A DNA stretch of 64,000 nt, taken from the NCBI RefSeq assembly GCF_006491645.1, contig NZ_VDCZ01000002.1, forward strand, positions 434,001 to 498,000. Direction: 5' to 3'. The position numbers and the translations under genes are program-made. This document shows positions 1-9,193 of this stretch, piece by piece; position 1 is the first letter of the stretch, and each line of letters begins with the position of its first letter. The notes below the pieces were generated by a model. The model had not been told where the DNA came from and made no database searches. It worked only from the letters and a program-made list of their open reading frames with translations. The stretch is from Flavobacterium profundi. GTDB lineage: Bacteria; Bacteroidota; Bacteroidia; Flavobacteriales; Flavobacteriaceae.

Positions 1-570
1 CCAAATTCGCATATCCTGAGTAATTGATTTTAATCTTGATAAAGCCAGTTCCATTTGAACTCCTCTTTTGCTTCCTAATAATTCATGCCATTCATCAATA
101 ACAATAGCAGTACATTTCGCAAAAGTTTGAGCATAGTTTTTGGATCCTAATAACAATTGCAAGCTTTCAGGAGTTGTAATTAATAAATCTGGCATTTTAT
201 TTTTCTGTTGGGTTCTTTCTGTTGTTGAAGTGTCACCTGTACGAATCCCAACTGTCATTGGAACACCTAAATCGGTAATAACACGTTCAGCAGCTTGTTT
301 GATTTCTGTGGAAAGTGCTCGTAAAGGTGTAATCCAAATGGCTTTTAATCCAGATTGTTTTTTTATTTTTCCTTCATCAACTTGCTTTATATAATTTAAA
401 ATAATAGGAAACCATAGTGCATAGGTTTTTCCACTGCCTGTAGGCGCATTCAAAAGACCATTTTTACCTTGTAAGAACGCTTTCCATGTTTGTTTTTGAA
501 AAGCAAACGGTTTCCAGTTTTGTGCTTCAAACCAATTTTCAGCAATTTGATATAAGGCTGCTCTATTCAT
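1..570 (-). CDS. Ligase-associated DEXH-box helicase (Lhr family), N-terminal part
   Basis: This is the first 190 codons of an SF2 helicase whose remainder runs off the left edge. The reading frame is open from the ATG at 568-570 to base 1. Walker A reads APTGSGKT (residues about 42-49) and motif II is DEWH at residues 159-162, the DEXH form used by Lhr helicases; TPLRALS (motif Ia) lies between them. The gene begins 3 bp after the stop of the upstream ATP-dependent ligase, so the two are cotranscribed with the MBL exonuclease. Helicase, ligase and exonuclease together match the known bacterial 'ligase-associated DNA damage response' set, thought to act in repair of crosslinks or end-damaged DNA. 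The family assignment is strong because of context; the C-terminal domains cannot be seen. Confidence 0.9.
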   Translation of the reverse strand, partial: MNRAALYQIAENWFEAQNWKPFAFQKQTWKAFLQGKNGLLNAPTGSGKTYALWFPIILNYIKQVDEGKIKKQSGLKAIWITPLRALSTEIKQAAERVITDLGVPMTVGIRTGDTSTTERTQQKNKMPDLLITTPESLQLLLGSKNYAQTFAKCTAIVIDEWHELLGSKRGVQMELALSRLKSITQDMRIW

Positions 571-573
571 AAC

Positions 574-2175
574 TTAAATAATCATGTTTTTTAAATCTTC
601 AATAGAATTTGCTTCTTCAATTTTCTTATCCTGACGCCATCTTAAAATTCTGGGAAAACGAGTAGCGATACCACTTTTATGTCTTTTTGAAAGTGCAATA
701 CCTTCAAATCCAATTTCAAACACCAATTGAGGTGTAACACTTCTTACCGGTCCGAATTTATCAATCGTATTTTTTTTGATAAAATCATCTACTTTTCTAA
801 ATTCAGCATCTGTTAGACCAGAATAGGCTTTAGCAAATGTGACCAATTCTTTTTCACCATGTTCATTTTCTTGCCAAAGTGCAAAGGTGTAATCGGTAAA
901 AAGAGTACTTCTTCTTCCACTTCCTCTCATAGCATAGGTTAAAACCGCATCTATGGTTAACGGTTCTAATTTCCATTTCCACCAATCTCCTTTCTTTCTT
1001 CCTACTTGATACGTGGAATCTTTTCTTTTTAACATCAAACCTTCACTTCTTTTTTCTCGAGCTTGCATTCTTTCTGCAGTTACCTCATCCCAAGAGTTAA
1101 TTTTTATTCGTTCCGATAAATGAAATTGCAATTTTTTATTTTCAATTGTTTGATATAATTTCTCCAATACATCACGTCGGTATTCATAAGGATAATTTCT
1201 AAGATCTTTTCCTTCCCATTCTAATACATCATAGGCTTTTAAAATAACTGGTGTTTTCTTTAATACCGCATTTGATATTATTTTTCTACCGATGCGTGTT
1301 TGTAAATCATTGAAAGTTCCTATTTGATTGTTTGGAAAAGCTAAGATTTCAGCATCTATAACTGTCCCATTAGGAATTAAACCTATCAAATCATGGAATT
1401 CAGGATATTTATCGGTCACTAATTCTTCTCCTCTTGACCAAATAAAAATTTGGTCCTCTCTAAAAATAGTTTGAGAACGAATACCATCCCATTTATGTTC
1501 CATATACCAATCCTTTGGATCGCCCAAACTTTCAATTTCACCTTCTACAGGATAAGCCAAATAAAAAGGATATGGTTTTGAAATGTAGTCACTACTCTTT
1601 TCTGCAAGAATTAAATCATGAAAGGTAATGGTATTAGGGTTCCAATTTCCCATTAGCTTATACGCTAAAATGTTTTCATCTATCCCTTCCGCTTTGGATA
1701 AGGCTTTGGTCATTAATTTTTGACTGACTCCAATTCTGAAACTACCTGTAATTAATTTGGTAAATACAAAACGTTCGTAATAATTTAAAGCCAACCAATT
1801 TTCTTGTAAATAAGTTTTCTTTTCAGCTTCAGGTTTACTTTTTAAGGCTATAATTTCTTGTAGATAAGTTGTCAAACTTTTAGAAGAATTTGCTTCATTA
1901 GTAGGTATAATTAAAGCAATGGTTTCAGCTAAATCACCCACAATATGATAACTTTCTTCAAACAACCACATGGGAATATTAGCCAGTTCATTTGCCCATA
2001 GTCGTAACAAAGTAGTATTAACAGGTCTTGCAGGTCTACGATGCGATAAAATAGCAATAGTCCAAACTTTATCTTCTGGAGAAGCCGTTCTAAAATATGC
2101 TGTTAAAGCCTCTACTTTGACATTCGTTTTATTAGAACTATCCAATGTTTTAATTAAGTTGGCAAAATTCCTCAT
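574..2175 (-). CDS. ATP-dependent DNA ligase, damage-response type (LigB-like)
   Basis: A 533-residue ATP-dependent DNA ligase. The adenylation motif I is KWDGIR with the nucleophile lysine at residue 228. An N-terminal DNA-binding region precedes it (residues about 1-200), and the OB-fold domain follows (about 400-533), with motif V seen as the SEGLMLK-type stretch. Bacteroidota replicate with the NAD-dependent ligase LigA, so this ATP-dependent enzyme is expected to be a repair ligase, of the kind annotated as cisplatin damage response ligase. It sits between the MBL exonuclease (10 bp upstream) and the Lhr helicase (3 bp downstream) in one transcription unit. Length agrees with the family (about 530). 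The start codon ATG is unambiguous from the spacing to the exonuclease stop. Confidence 0.92.
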   Translation of the reverse strand: MRNFANLIKTLDSSNKTNVKVEALTAYFRTASPEDKVWTIAILSHRRPARPVNTTLLRLWANELANIPMWLFEESYHIVGDLAETIALIIPTNEANSSKSLTTYLQEIIALKSKPEAEKKTYLQENWLALNYYERFVFTKLITGSFRIGVSQKLMTKALSKAEGIDENILAYKLMGNWNPNTITFHDLILAEKSSDYISKPYPFYLAYPVEGEIESLGDPKDWYMEHKWDGIRSQTIFREDQIFIWSRGEELVTDKYPEFHDLIGLIPNGTVIDAEILAFPNNQIGTFNDLQTRIGRKIISNAVLKKTPVILKAYDVLEWEGKDLRNYPYEYRRDVLEKLYQTIENKKLQFHLSERIKINSWDEVTAERMQAREKRSEGLMLKRKDSTYQVGRKKGDWWKWKLEPLTIDAVLTYAMRGSGRRSTLFTDYTFALWQENEHGEKELVTFAKAYSGLTDAEFRKVDDFIKKNTIDKFGPVRSVTPQLVFEIGFEGIALSKRHKSGIATRFPRILRWRQDKKIEEANSIEDLKNMII

Positions 2176-2185
2176 TTTGTAATTT

Positions 2186-3214
2186 TTAAGGGATAATTTT
2201 TTCTAAATCCTCTTCTTTGTTCATTTCTGCATTTTCACCTTCATATTGTGTTTTTTCTGTGCGTGCATCATAGCCTAACTCCCTTAAATATTTGGAAAAG
2301 ATATCGGTATATCCATGTGTACAAATTATTTTTTCTGCACCCGTAGCTTTAATACTACTCAATAATCCATCCCAATCACAATGATCACTTAAAACAAAGC
2401 CCTTGTCTATTGCCCTTCTTCTTCTAGCTCCACGAAAAGCCATCCATCCACTAGCCGTTCCAGTAACAAAAGGAGTCATTTTTCGAATCCAAGTGGTTCC
2501 ATGAGCACTTGGCGGAGCTAATACAAGATTTCCTGAAATAGCTTCCTTTTTTGTTTCTCTAGTAATTAAAGTGGTTTCTGGTAACGCTACCATAGGTCGA
2601 ATCACATTATTCATATTTTCAATGGCTCCATGCGTATATATTTTACCAATGTTGGTATCCAAATACTTTAATAAACGTTGAGCTTTACCTAAAGAGTAAC
2701 CAAACAGTATAGATGTTTTTCCTTCTGCTTTATTCTCAGACCACCATCGGTTAATACTATTCATAACTTCAGTTTGAGGAGTCCATTTAAACACAGGTAA
2801 TCCAAATGTACATTCCGTTATGAAGGTATGACATTTAACTACTTCATAAGGAACTGCAATACCATCATCTTCAGTTTTATAATCACCTGTAAATACCCAA
2901 ACTTCCCCTTTATATTCAACGCGTACTTGGGAGCTACCAATTATATGTCCGGCTGGATGCAATGAAAATTTGACATTATTAACTACAAAAGTTTCATTCC
3001 AATTTTTTCCTGTAACAGAAATAGCACCTAATCGATGTTTTATAATAGGGACATTGGTATGATGTGTAATATAATTTTGATGTCCCCATCTAGAATGATC
3101 TGCATGCCCATGAGTAATAATTGCATTTTTAACTGGGCGCCAAGGATCAATATATACATTTGCTTGTGCACAATAAATACCTTTATCATTAAATTGTAGA
3201 AGAGGTGGATTCAT
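2186..3214 (-). CDS. Ligase-associated DNA damage response exonuclease (metallo-beta-lactamase fold)
   Basis: A 342-residue metallo-beta-lactamase/beta-CASP type nuclease. The zinc motif HGHADH occupies residues 35-40, followed by the GDYKTEDD aspartate-containing stretch and a late ICTHGY histidine region. This family is a SNM1-like exonuclease encoded next to the ATP-dependent ligase and Lhr helicase in many bacteria. It is the first gene of the three-gene operon here, with the ligase ATG 10 bp downstream of its stop. A fourth family member often found with it, a phosphoesterase-type endonuclease, is not visible in the window and could lie beyond base 1. The start ATG at 3212-3214 gives a normal N-terminus with no signal peptide, so the protein is cytoplasmic. 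Confidence 0.9.
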   Translation of the reverse strand: MNPPLLQFNDKGIYCAQANVYIDPWRPVKNAIITHGHADHSRWGHQNYITHHTNVPIIKHRLGAISVTGKNWNETFVVNNVKFSLHPAGHIIGSSQVRVEYKGEVWVFTGDYKTEDDGIAVPYEVVKCHTFITECTFGLPVFKWTPQTEVMNSINRWWSENKAEGKTSILFGYSLGKAQRLLKYLDTNIGKIYTHGAIENMNNVIRPMVALPETTLITRETKKEAISGNLVLAPPSAHGTTWIRKMTPFVTGTASGWMAFRGARRRRAIDKGFVLSDHCDWDGLLSSIKATGAEKIICTHGYTDIFSKYLRELGYDARTEKTQYEGENAEMNKEEDLEKIIP

Positions 3215-3435
3215 ATATCTAAATTAATAAAGAATAAAATTAACTATTATGAATATGTAAATATTACATCTTTTCCCGCTTTTCTTATATAACTAACTGT
3301 ATTGTTATCAAAAATGAATGGTAGTTATGTAATTCATAATTGAAATACTGTAACACCAACATACTTATAATAAAATACTTTAGATACACTTTTAAAAAGT
3401 TACTTTAAAAGTAATGAATAAATGATAAAATTACC

Positions 3436-5232
3436 ATGAAAAACATTGCTATCATAGGAAGTGGAGCAACTTCAATTTATTTATTAAAACATCTTTTAGA
3501 CAAGATGTCTGTTTTAAAAAAAGAAATGTATTCTATTTCAATTTTTGAAAAGAATACTATTTTAGGTATGGGAATGCCTTATAATCCTATTACTACAGAT
3601 TTATACAATTTGTCCAATATTTCCTCTGAAGAATTGCCAGATTTAGAAGTTACATTTGAAGATTGGTTGAAAAAACAATCGGTTACTTTTTTAAAAAAAA
3701 TGGAAATAGAAAAAGATAAAATAAGTAAAAGTGAAGTGTATAATCGTTTGGCTTTAGGTCAATATTTACAATCTCAATACCAATCTATTATCCAAAATAT
3801 AAAAGATTTCGGAATTCAATGTATTGAATACCCAAATACTGAAATAATTGATATTACTTATAACAACACAACTAAATTTGTCAGTTTACACTCCACTACT
3901 CAACTATATGAATTTGACAAAGTAATTATTGCAACGGGACATCAATGGGAAGACGATGATCAAGAAAAAAATGGTTTTTATGCTTCACCTTGGCCTATAC
4001 ATAAAATTTTACCTCAACAAGGAACTTTTCATAATTTTACCATTGGAACACTTGGGGCTTCTCTTAGTGCTTTTGATGTAGTTTCTTCTTTATCTAGAAG
4101 GCATGGTAAATTTGTAACTGACTCAAAGGGCAACTATACTTACCAACCTTATAAAGGAACCGATAATTTCAAAATGGTGATGCACGCTGCTCACGGTTGG
4201 CTACCACATTTACAATATGAACAAGAAAAGCCTATTCGCGAAATATACAGACATTTTGATAGAAAAGCACTTTACAATGCATTAGACGAAGATGGGTTTT
4301 TAACCCTTTCTTCTTATTTCACCAACTTTTGTGTTCCAGCATTATCGAAAGCTTTTCAAAAAGATAATCTCACACAATTATCAAAAAAAATAACAAATGT
4401 TGATTATACCTTTAAAGATTTCGTTACTGACATGGCAGATAAGCATGAATATGACAATCCTTTTGAAGGTATGCGAGAAGAAATGAAACAGGCTTCTGTT
4501 TCCATTACTAAAAACAAACCCATTCATTGGAAAGAAGTCATTGATGATTTAATGTATGCACTTAATTTTCATGCCGAATTATTACCTGCTGAAGATCATA
4601 TTTTTTTCAGAAAAGAAATTATGCCTTTTTTAATGAATGTAATTGCTGCAATGCCACTCCCTTCAGCAAAAATTTTATTGGCTCTTTATGATGCAAATAA
4701 AATTGAAATTGTTCCTGGTTATGTAAACATTTTGGAAAATAAGGATTTTACAACTATTGAAGTGACACATAAAGACACACAAACCATTCATTTATATCAA
4801 ATGTTTATCAACTGCAGTGGCCAAAGAGCCATTAGTGTTGATGATTATCCATTTCCAACATTAGTCAAAGAAGGATATATTACACCCCCTCAAATTCCAT
4901 TTAAAAAGGATGCAAGTGCTATGGAATTAACCTCTGAAGAGAAAGAAAAGATTATAAAAAAAGGGAATACTTCTTTATATGAACTTCCTGGAATTACAAT
5001 TAATAGTAGTTATTGCCTTGTAAATGCAAATGGAGATACAATTGAAGCGATACAAGATATAAGTTTTGCACATAGCTCGGGTTTACGTCCGTATTCATAT
5101 GGATTACAAGCTTGCAGTGCAACCAGTGAAATTGTAGTTGCGAATTGGGTAGCTTCTTTTCAGAATAAGAAATTACCTAGTGGAGATTTAAAAGAAGTAA
5201 GTAAAATTTATGAAAAGGATCCACAATTATAA
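3436..5232 (+). CDS. FAD/NAD(P)-binding protein (NAD_binding_9 type)
   Basis: A 598-residue flavoprotein. The N-terminus has a classical dinucleotide fold glycine motif, IAIIGSGATS, and a second FAD-contact signature (DKVIIATGHQW) near residue 165; another nucleotide-binding-like stretch, TIGTLGASLSAFDVV, follows around residue 202. Large proteins of this architecture are annotated as FAD/NAD(P)-binding proteins of unknown substrate; related enzymes include amine or siderophore-type monooxygenases, but no specific reaction can be read here. There is no signal peptide. The gene stands alone, with 221 bp upstream divergent from the exonuclease operon and 113 bp before dps. The function is unassigned. 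Confidence 0.75.
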   Translation: MKNIAIIGSGATSIYLLKHLLDKMSVLKKEMYSISIFEKNTILGMGMPYNPITTDLYNLSNISSEELPDLEVTFEDWLKKQSVTFLKKMEIEKDKISKSEVYNRLALGQYLQSQYQSIIQNIKDFGIQCIEYPNTEIIDITYNNTTKFVSLHSTTQLYEFDKVIIATGHQWEDDDQEKNGFYASPWPIHKILPQQGTFHNFTIGTLGASLSAFDVVSSLSRRHGKFVTDSKGNYTYQPYKGTDNFKMVMHAAHGWLPHLQYEQEKPIREIYRHFDRKALYNALDEDGFLTLSSYFTNFCVPALSKAFQKDNLTQLSKKITNVDYTFKDFVTDMADKHEYDNPFEGMREEMKQASVSITKNKPIHWKEVIDDLMYALNFHAELLPAEDHIFFRKEIMPFLMNVIAAMPLPSAKILLALYDANKIEIVPGYVNILENKDFTTIEVTHKDTQTIHLYQMFINCSGQRAISVDDYPFPTLVKEGYITPPQIPFKKDASAMELTSEEKEKIIKKGNTSLYELPGITINSSYCLVNANGDTIEAIQDISFAHSSGLRPYSYGLQACSATSEIVVANWVASFQNKKLPSGDLKEVSKIYEKDPQL

Positions 5233-5304
5233 TTTTTAGAGTTCAACTTATAATTATATAAGTATTGTCAAAAATCATATAAGCTTTTCCCTAACCACTC
5301 CGCT

Positions 5305-5312
5305 TAACTTTG
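5305..5312 (+). promoter_or_regulatory. -7 promoter element for dps
   Basis: TAACTTTG matches the Bacteroidota -7 consensus TAnnTTTG exactly. It lies 33 bp before the Dps start codon, giving a 5' leader of about 27 nt. No good TTG -33 box is found at the usual 17-23 bp spacing, so the site may need an activator or an alternative sigma factor. Confidence 0.55.
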
Positions 5313-5345
5313 TAATAGATAAAAAACCAAATAAAAGAATACATC

Positions 5346-5825
5346 ATGGAAACAATGTTAGCACCAAAAATTGGATTAGAAAAAAAAGAATTATCACAAA
5401 GCATTAAAGACTTAACTGTGGTTTTATCAAATGAGATGGTTCTATATGTTAAGAGTAGAAAATTTCATTGGAATGTAACGGGTAATAGTTTTATGGAATT
5501 ACATAAACTTTTTGAAAATCAATATAGTAAATTAGAAAAAACAATTGATGAAGTTGCAGAAAGAATCAGCAAATTAGGTGGTAAAACTATTGGTACAATG
5601 AAAGAGTTTATTGAAAATTCAATTCTTAAAGAAGAATCAAAATATGTGAACCAAAATCAAATGCTGGAAGAATTATTAGACGACCATGAAAAAATTATTA
5701 TCCAATTAAGAGAATTCATCGAAAAGGCAGAAGATTCTCACGATGCTGGAACAGCCGATTTCTTAACGAGTGTACTTCAAGATCATGAATCAAAATCTTG
5801 GATTTTAAGAAAATATTTAAGCTAA
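5346..5825 (+). CDS. dps: Dps-family DNA-binding ferritin-like protein
   Basis: A 159-residue Dps/ferritin-like four-helix protein. The ferroxidase motif is visible: KFHWNVTG with the conserved histidine-tryptophan around residue 40, then the DEVAERI acidic helix about residues 67-73. Dps assembles into dodecamers that oxidise and store iron and protect DNA in starvation or peroxide stress. A short upstream tail (METMLAPKIGLEKKEL) may provide DNA contacts. It is followed by a CsbD-like gene, an AI-2E-type permease and an MscS channel, a grouping that looks like general stress protection. Assignment is confident from motif and length. Confidence 0.93.
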   Translation: METMLAPKIGLEKKELSQSIKDLTVVLSNEMVLYVKSRKFHWNVTGNSFMELHKLFENQYSKLEKTIDEVAERISKLGGKTIGTMKEFIENSILKEESKYVNQNQMLEELLDDHEKIIIQLREFIEKAEDSHDAGTADFLTSVLQDHESKSWILRKYLS

Positions 5826-5884
5826 AATATAGCGCGTTAACAAACATGAAAAAAACCAAATATTAATTTTTAAATACAAACATT

Positions 5885-6070
5885 ATGAACACTACAGAAT
5901 TAAAAGGAAACTGGAACGAAGTTAAAGGTAAATTAAAACAAAAATATGCCGATTTAACAGACGATGATTTGCTTTACGAAGAAGGTAAAGAGGACGAACT
6001 TTATGGACGTATCCAAAAGAAAGTGGGTAAAACCAAAGATGAAATTAAACAATGGATTGCTGAACTGTAA
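5885..6070 (+). CDS. CsbD-like stress protein
   Basis: A 61-residue, highly charged protein with the CsbD family signature: [23 protein letters not shown], written here in two halves ([12 protein letters not shown] at residues 5-16 and YADLTDDDL at 20-28), followed by a [17 protein letters not shown] helix. CsbD family proteins are small cytoplasmic proteins of unknown mechanism induced by general stress. The gene follows dps by 59 bp and ends before a long-loop hairpin that probably terminates the transcript. Confidence 0.88.
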   Translation: MNTTELKGNWNEVKGKLKQKYADLTDDDLLYEEGKEDELYGRIQKKVGKTKDEIKQWIAEL

Positions 6071-6090
6071 TCTAATGATCAAGTAACACT

Positions 6091-6151
6091 ACTGTCTATG
6101 GATTTATTAGTATCTTTTTAAGCTATTAATACATTTATAGACAGTTTTTTA
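6091..6151 (+). terminator. Probable long-loop terminator after the CsbD-like gene
   Basis: ACTGTCTAT at 6091-6099 pairs with ATAGACAGT at 6137-6145, followed by a run of six T. The stem is a perfect 9 bp but the loop is 37 nt, so this is less certain than other terminators in the window. Confidence 0.5.
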
Positions 6152-6162
6152 TATCAAGAACA

Positions 6163-7293
6163 ATGAATACAGCTATCCAAAAAACTCATATTGTAAAAGA
6201 TTTATTTGCATTTATATTGATTGTATTCATGTCATATATATTGCAAGATTTTTTAATACCTATTTTATTTGCAATATTACTTAGTGTATTGGTTTACCCA
6301 ATTGTAAAATTCTTTGAAACTCGATTATGTTTTAATCGAATCGTTTCAATTGTAATTGCTATTCTCATTTTTACCATTATCATTTTTGTCATTTTTGTTG
6401 CCATTGGAATACAATTTCAAGACATAATGGATAAAAGTGATACCTATTATGATAAAATCTTAGAAAAATTAAATATCCTAATTAAAGAAACTGAAAATTC
6501 CACAGGAATTGAAAGTGAGGATATTGTAGGCACTGATAAATTAGAAGTAAAAGAAATTGTAAAACAAAACTCGAATAGAATTTTAAATTTTATTACTAGT
6601 TCAGGATCGGTAATTAGCGATTTTCTTTTTACGCCCTTGTATATGTTTTTTCTGTTATTATACAGGAACTTTTTAATAAGCTTTTTATATAAAGCTACAG
6701 CTCGTATCAGTACTAAAAAAAGCATGCGCGATATCTTAAGACAATTATATAAAGTACAACAAAATTATTTAGTCGGTTTAGTAAGCGTAATGGGAATAGT
6801 TGGGCTTCTAAACAGCATCGGACTTTTAGCATTAGGAATAGATTATCCCTTTTTCTTCGGCTTTCTTTGTGCCTTACTTCTATTAGTGCCTTATATTGGA
6901 ATTATAATAGGTTCCTTATTACCAGCTTTAGTCGCTTTGGCTATTAAAGATTCGTATTGGTATGCCATTGGTGTAATTGCTATTTTTGGGTTTATCCAAT
7001 TTATTGAAGGTAATTTTATTACTCCAAAAATAACGGGTTCCAAAGTATCTTTAAATTCTTTTGTATCGATTTTAGCCATTTTACTTTTCTCAATGCTATG
7101 GGGAATTCCAGGAATGATACTCGCTTTACCTATTACAGCATCATTAAAAGTACTGTTTGATAACTCCGAAAAGTTTAAACCTATAGGATTCTTATTAGGT
7201 CAAGCCGATGAAAAATATTTTTGTAGCAAAGCCAAAAACCGATTGAAAATTTGGAAAAAAATTAGAAAAAACAAAAGCAAAGAAGTACAATAA
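6163..7293 (+). CDS. AI-2E family (UPF0118/PerM-like) membrane protein
   Basis: A 376-residue polytopic inner-membrane protein with about seven to eight predicted hydrophobic segments. Segments cluster at residues 15-80, 150-175 and 215-325, with a soluble stretch near 85-145. The late segments carry the LVPYIGIIIGSLLPALVALA and GNFITPKI patterns typical of the AI-2E transporter family (PF01594), whose members include permeases for autoinducer-2 and Na+/H+ antiporters. Substrate cannot be inferred. It is followed after 27 bp by an MscS channel gene and is likely cotranscribed with it and the lipoprotein gene after that. Confidence 0.85.
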   Translation: MNTAIQKTHIVKDLFAFILIVFMSYILQDFLIPILFAILLSVLVYPIVKFFETRLCFNRIVSIVIAILIFTIIIFVIFVAIGIQFQDIMDKSDTYYDKILEKLNILIKETENSTGIESEDIVGTDKLEVKEIVKQNSNRILNFITSSGSVISDFLFTPLYMFFLLLYRNFLISFLYKATARISTKKSMRDILRQLYKVQQNYLVGLVSVMGIVGLLNSIGLLALGIDYPFFFGFLCALLLLVPYIGIIIGSLLPALVALAIKDSYWYAIGVIAIFGFIQFIEGNFITPKITGSKVSLNSFVSILAILLFSMLWGIPGMILALPITASLKVLFDNSEKFKPIGFLLGQADEKYFCSKAKNRLKIWKKIRKNKSKEVQ

Positions 7294-7320
7294 TTCTTTA
7301 CTTCATATATACATTAAAAA

Positions 7321-8166
7321 ATGTCTGGACAATTAGAAAATATTAATCAAATACTTCAAGAAAGTTGGAATAATTTTTACAATTCATTACCTGCGATTTT
7401 ATTTGCATTAGGTATTTTTATTATCGGATTATTTATCATTCGAAAATTAAAAACCGTTGCTTTTAAAATGATAGATAAAAAATCTAAAGATCCTTTAGTT
7501 AGTGATTTTTTAGTCAATGTAATTGCCTTAGTATTGACTATCTTTTTATTGGTTATTTCACTAAGTATTTTAGGTTTAGGTGAAATTACAGATAAAATAT
7601 TAGCTGGAGCAGGAATTACAACTTTTATTATTGGATTCGCTTTAAAAGATATTGGAGAAAATTTCCTTTCAGGAATTATTATGGCTTTTAAAAGGCCTTT
7701 TAGAATTGGCGATCTTATTGAAATTGATGGTTTTAAAGGAAAAGTAACCAATATGTCTCTGAGAGAAACCTTAATCAAAACTTTAGATGGCAAAGAAGTT
7801 TTTATTCCCAATGGATTGATTGCTAAAAATGGCTTGGTAAATTATACTTTAGACGATTTATTACGTACCGAATTTGTTATTGGTCTAGACTATAATGATA
7901 ATACTGAAGAAGCATTACAAATGATTGAATCCATTTTACAAAATGAAGAAGGTGTATTAAAAAACCCTGAACCTTTTGCTGTAATTGATGAACTAGCCAC
8001 CAGTACCGTTAATGTAAGAGTTTCTTATTGGTATATGACAAATGATATTAAAGTTCCTGGTGTAAGACTAAAAAGTAATATTATGCTCAAAGTTTTTAAA
8101 TCTTTATTAGATAAAGGGTTTGGATTACCTTCTGATATTGTAGAAGTAAAAATGCTTGAAAAATAA
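7321..8166 (+). CDS. Small-conductance mechanosensitive channel (MscS family)
   Basis: A 281-residue MscS-type channel. Three hydrophobic helices occur in the first 110 residues, the third being the pore helix (KILAGAGITTFIIGFALKDIGENFLSGI). The beta domain follows with RPFRIGDLIEIDGFKGKV near residue 126, the family hallmark. The channel opens on membrane tension to release solutes after hypo-osmotic shock. Length equals the E. coli MscS size class. It sits 27 bp after the AI-2E-type permease and 41 bp before the propeller lipoprotein. Confidence 0.93.
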   Translation: MSGQLENINQILQESWNNFYNSLPAILFALGIFIIGLFIIRKLKTVAFKMIDKKSKDPLVSDFLVNVIALVLTIFLLVISLSILGLGEITDKILAGAGITTFIIGFALKDIGENFLSGIIMAFKRPFRIGDLIEIDGFKGKVTNMSLRETLIKTLDGKEVFIPNGLIAKNGLVNYTLDDLLRTEFVIGLDYNDNTEEALQMIESILQNEEGVLKNPEPFAVIDELATSTVNVRVSYWYMTNDIKVPGVRLKSNIMLKVFKSLLDKGFGLPSDIVEVKMLEK

Positions 8167-8207
8167 TACTTACTTTTAAAAATTATTATCAACTAAAATA
8201 AATTAAA

Positions 8208-9089
8208 ATGAAAAAGTACCTCATATTCACCTCATTCTTGTTTTCTAGTGCCTTATACTATTCCTGTATCTCTTTAGATTCAGATATCAAACAAATTGAT
8301 GTAACTGAAGTACAAGAATTTTCAGATAAATTAGATGAAGTTTCTGGAATGACCTATGTTAATGATACCTTATGGGTCATTCAAGATAGTGGCAATCCTG
8401 ATAAATTGTATCAAGTTGCTACAGACGGAAAATTACTTCGCGAAGTGAAACTTAATGGCATTAAAAATCACGATTGGGAAGCTTTAACTTCTGATGAAGA
8501 GGGCAATGTTTATATTGGAGATTTTGGTAACAACAATAATAAAAGAAAAAATTTAGCCATTTATAAAATCAATCGTGTGGATTTAAAAAAAGAAACTATC
8601 GATTCTATTCAAAAAATAGAATTCTACTATGAAGATCAGGAAGATTTCCCTCCTAAAAAAGATGAGTTATTTTACGACTGTGAATCTTTCTTATATAAAG
8701 ACGGTTATTTCTATTTGTTTACCAAAAACAGAAGTAAAGATTTTGATGGCACGACTCATATTTATAAAATTCCAAATGAAATAGGTGAACATAAAGCTAT
8801 TTTATTAAACAAATATGTTACTTGTGATAAGTTTACAACTTGTGCTATTACAGATGTAGCTATTAGTCCAGATGAAGATAAAGTAGTTTTATTAAGTAAC
8901 AAAAGAATGTGGATATTTTCTGATTTTGTGGAAGACAATTTCACTAAAGGAAGCTTAAAAGAAGTACAGTTTAATTCTTTTACACAACGTGAAGGAGTTA
9001 CGTTTAAAGATAATGACATCTTACTTATTTCAGATGAAAAAACGAAGAAAGTAGGTGGTAAAATTTACGAATATAAAATTCAAGAATAG
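8208..9089 (+). CDS. Predicted lipoprotein with beta-propeller-like repeats
   Basis: A 293-residue secreted protein. The signal peptide ends in a lipobox-like YYSC at residues 17-20, suggesting lipid modification. The mature part shows propeller-like motifs such as EVSGMTYVNDTLWVIQDSG and HDWEALTSDEEGNVYIGDFG, as in SdiA-regulated or NHL-type beta-propellers that are common secreted proteins in Flavobacteria. Conserved acidic GDFGNN-type loops could bind metal. No enzymatic function can be stated. It is the last gene of the stress-type run and ends before a bidirectional terminator. Confidence 0.7.
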   Translation: MKKYLIFTSFLFSSALYYSCISLDSDIKQIDVTEVQEFSDKLDEVSGMTYVNDTLWVIQDSGNPDKLYQVATDGKLLREVKLNGIKNHDWEALTSDEEGNVYIGDFGNNNNKRKNLAIYKINRVDLKKETIDSIQKIEFYYEDQEDFPPKKDELFYDCESFLYKDGYFYLFTKNRSKDFDGTTHIYKIPNEIGEHKAILLNKYVTCDKFTTCAITDVAISPDEDKVVLLSNKRMWIFSDFVEDNFTKGSLKEVQFNSFTQREGVTFKDNDILLISDEKTKKVGGKIYEYKIQE

Positions 9090-9134
9090 TTTTCCTACTC
9101 GTATTAAAAAATAACATGCATTAACATATTTATA

Positions 9135-9172
9135 AAAAGAGAGAGAGTAACCAATTCGTTACGCTCTCTTTT
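9135..9172. terminator. Bidirectional terminator between convergent genes
   Basis: An inverted repeat with arms AAGAGAG...GTAAC and GTTACGCTCTCTT closes on a short loop. It is flanked by A-rich sequence on the left and T-rich sequence on the right, so it can serve both the lipoprotein gene on the plus strand and the large phosphoesterase-barrel gene on the minus strand. Confidence 0.75.
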
Positions 9173-9193
9173 CTGCTTTAATATTATTTCAAT

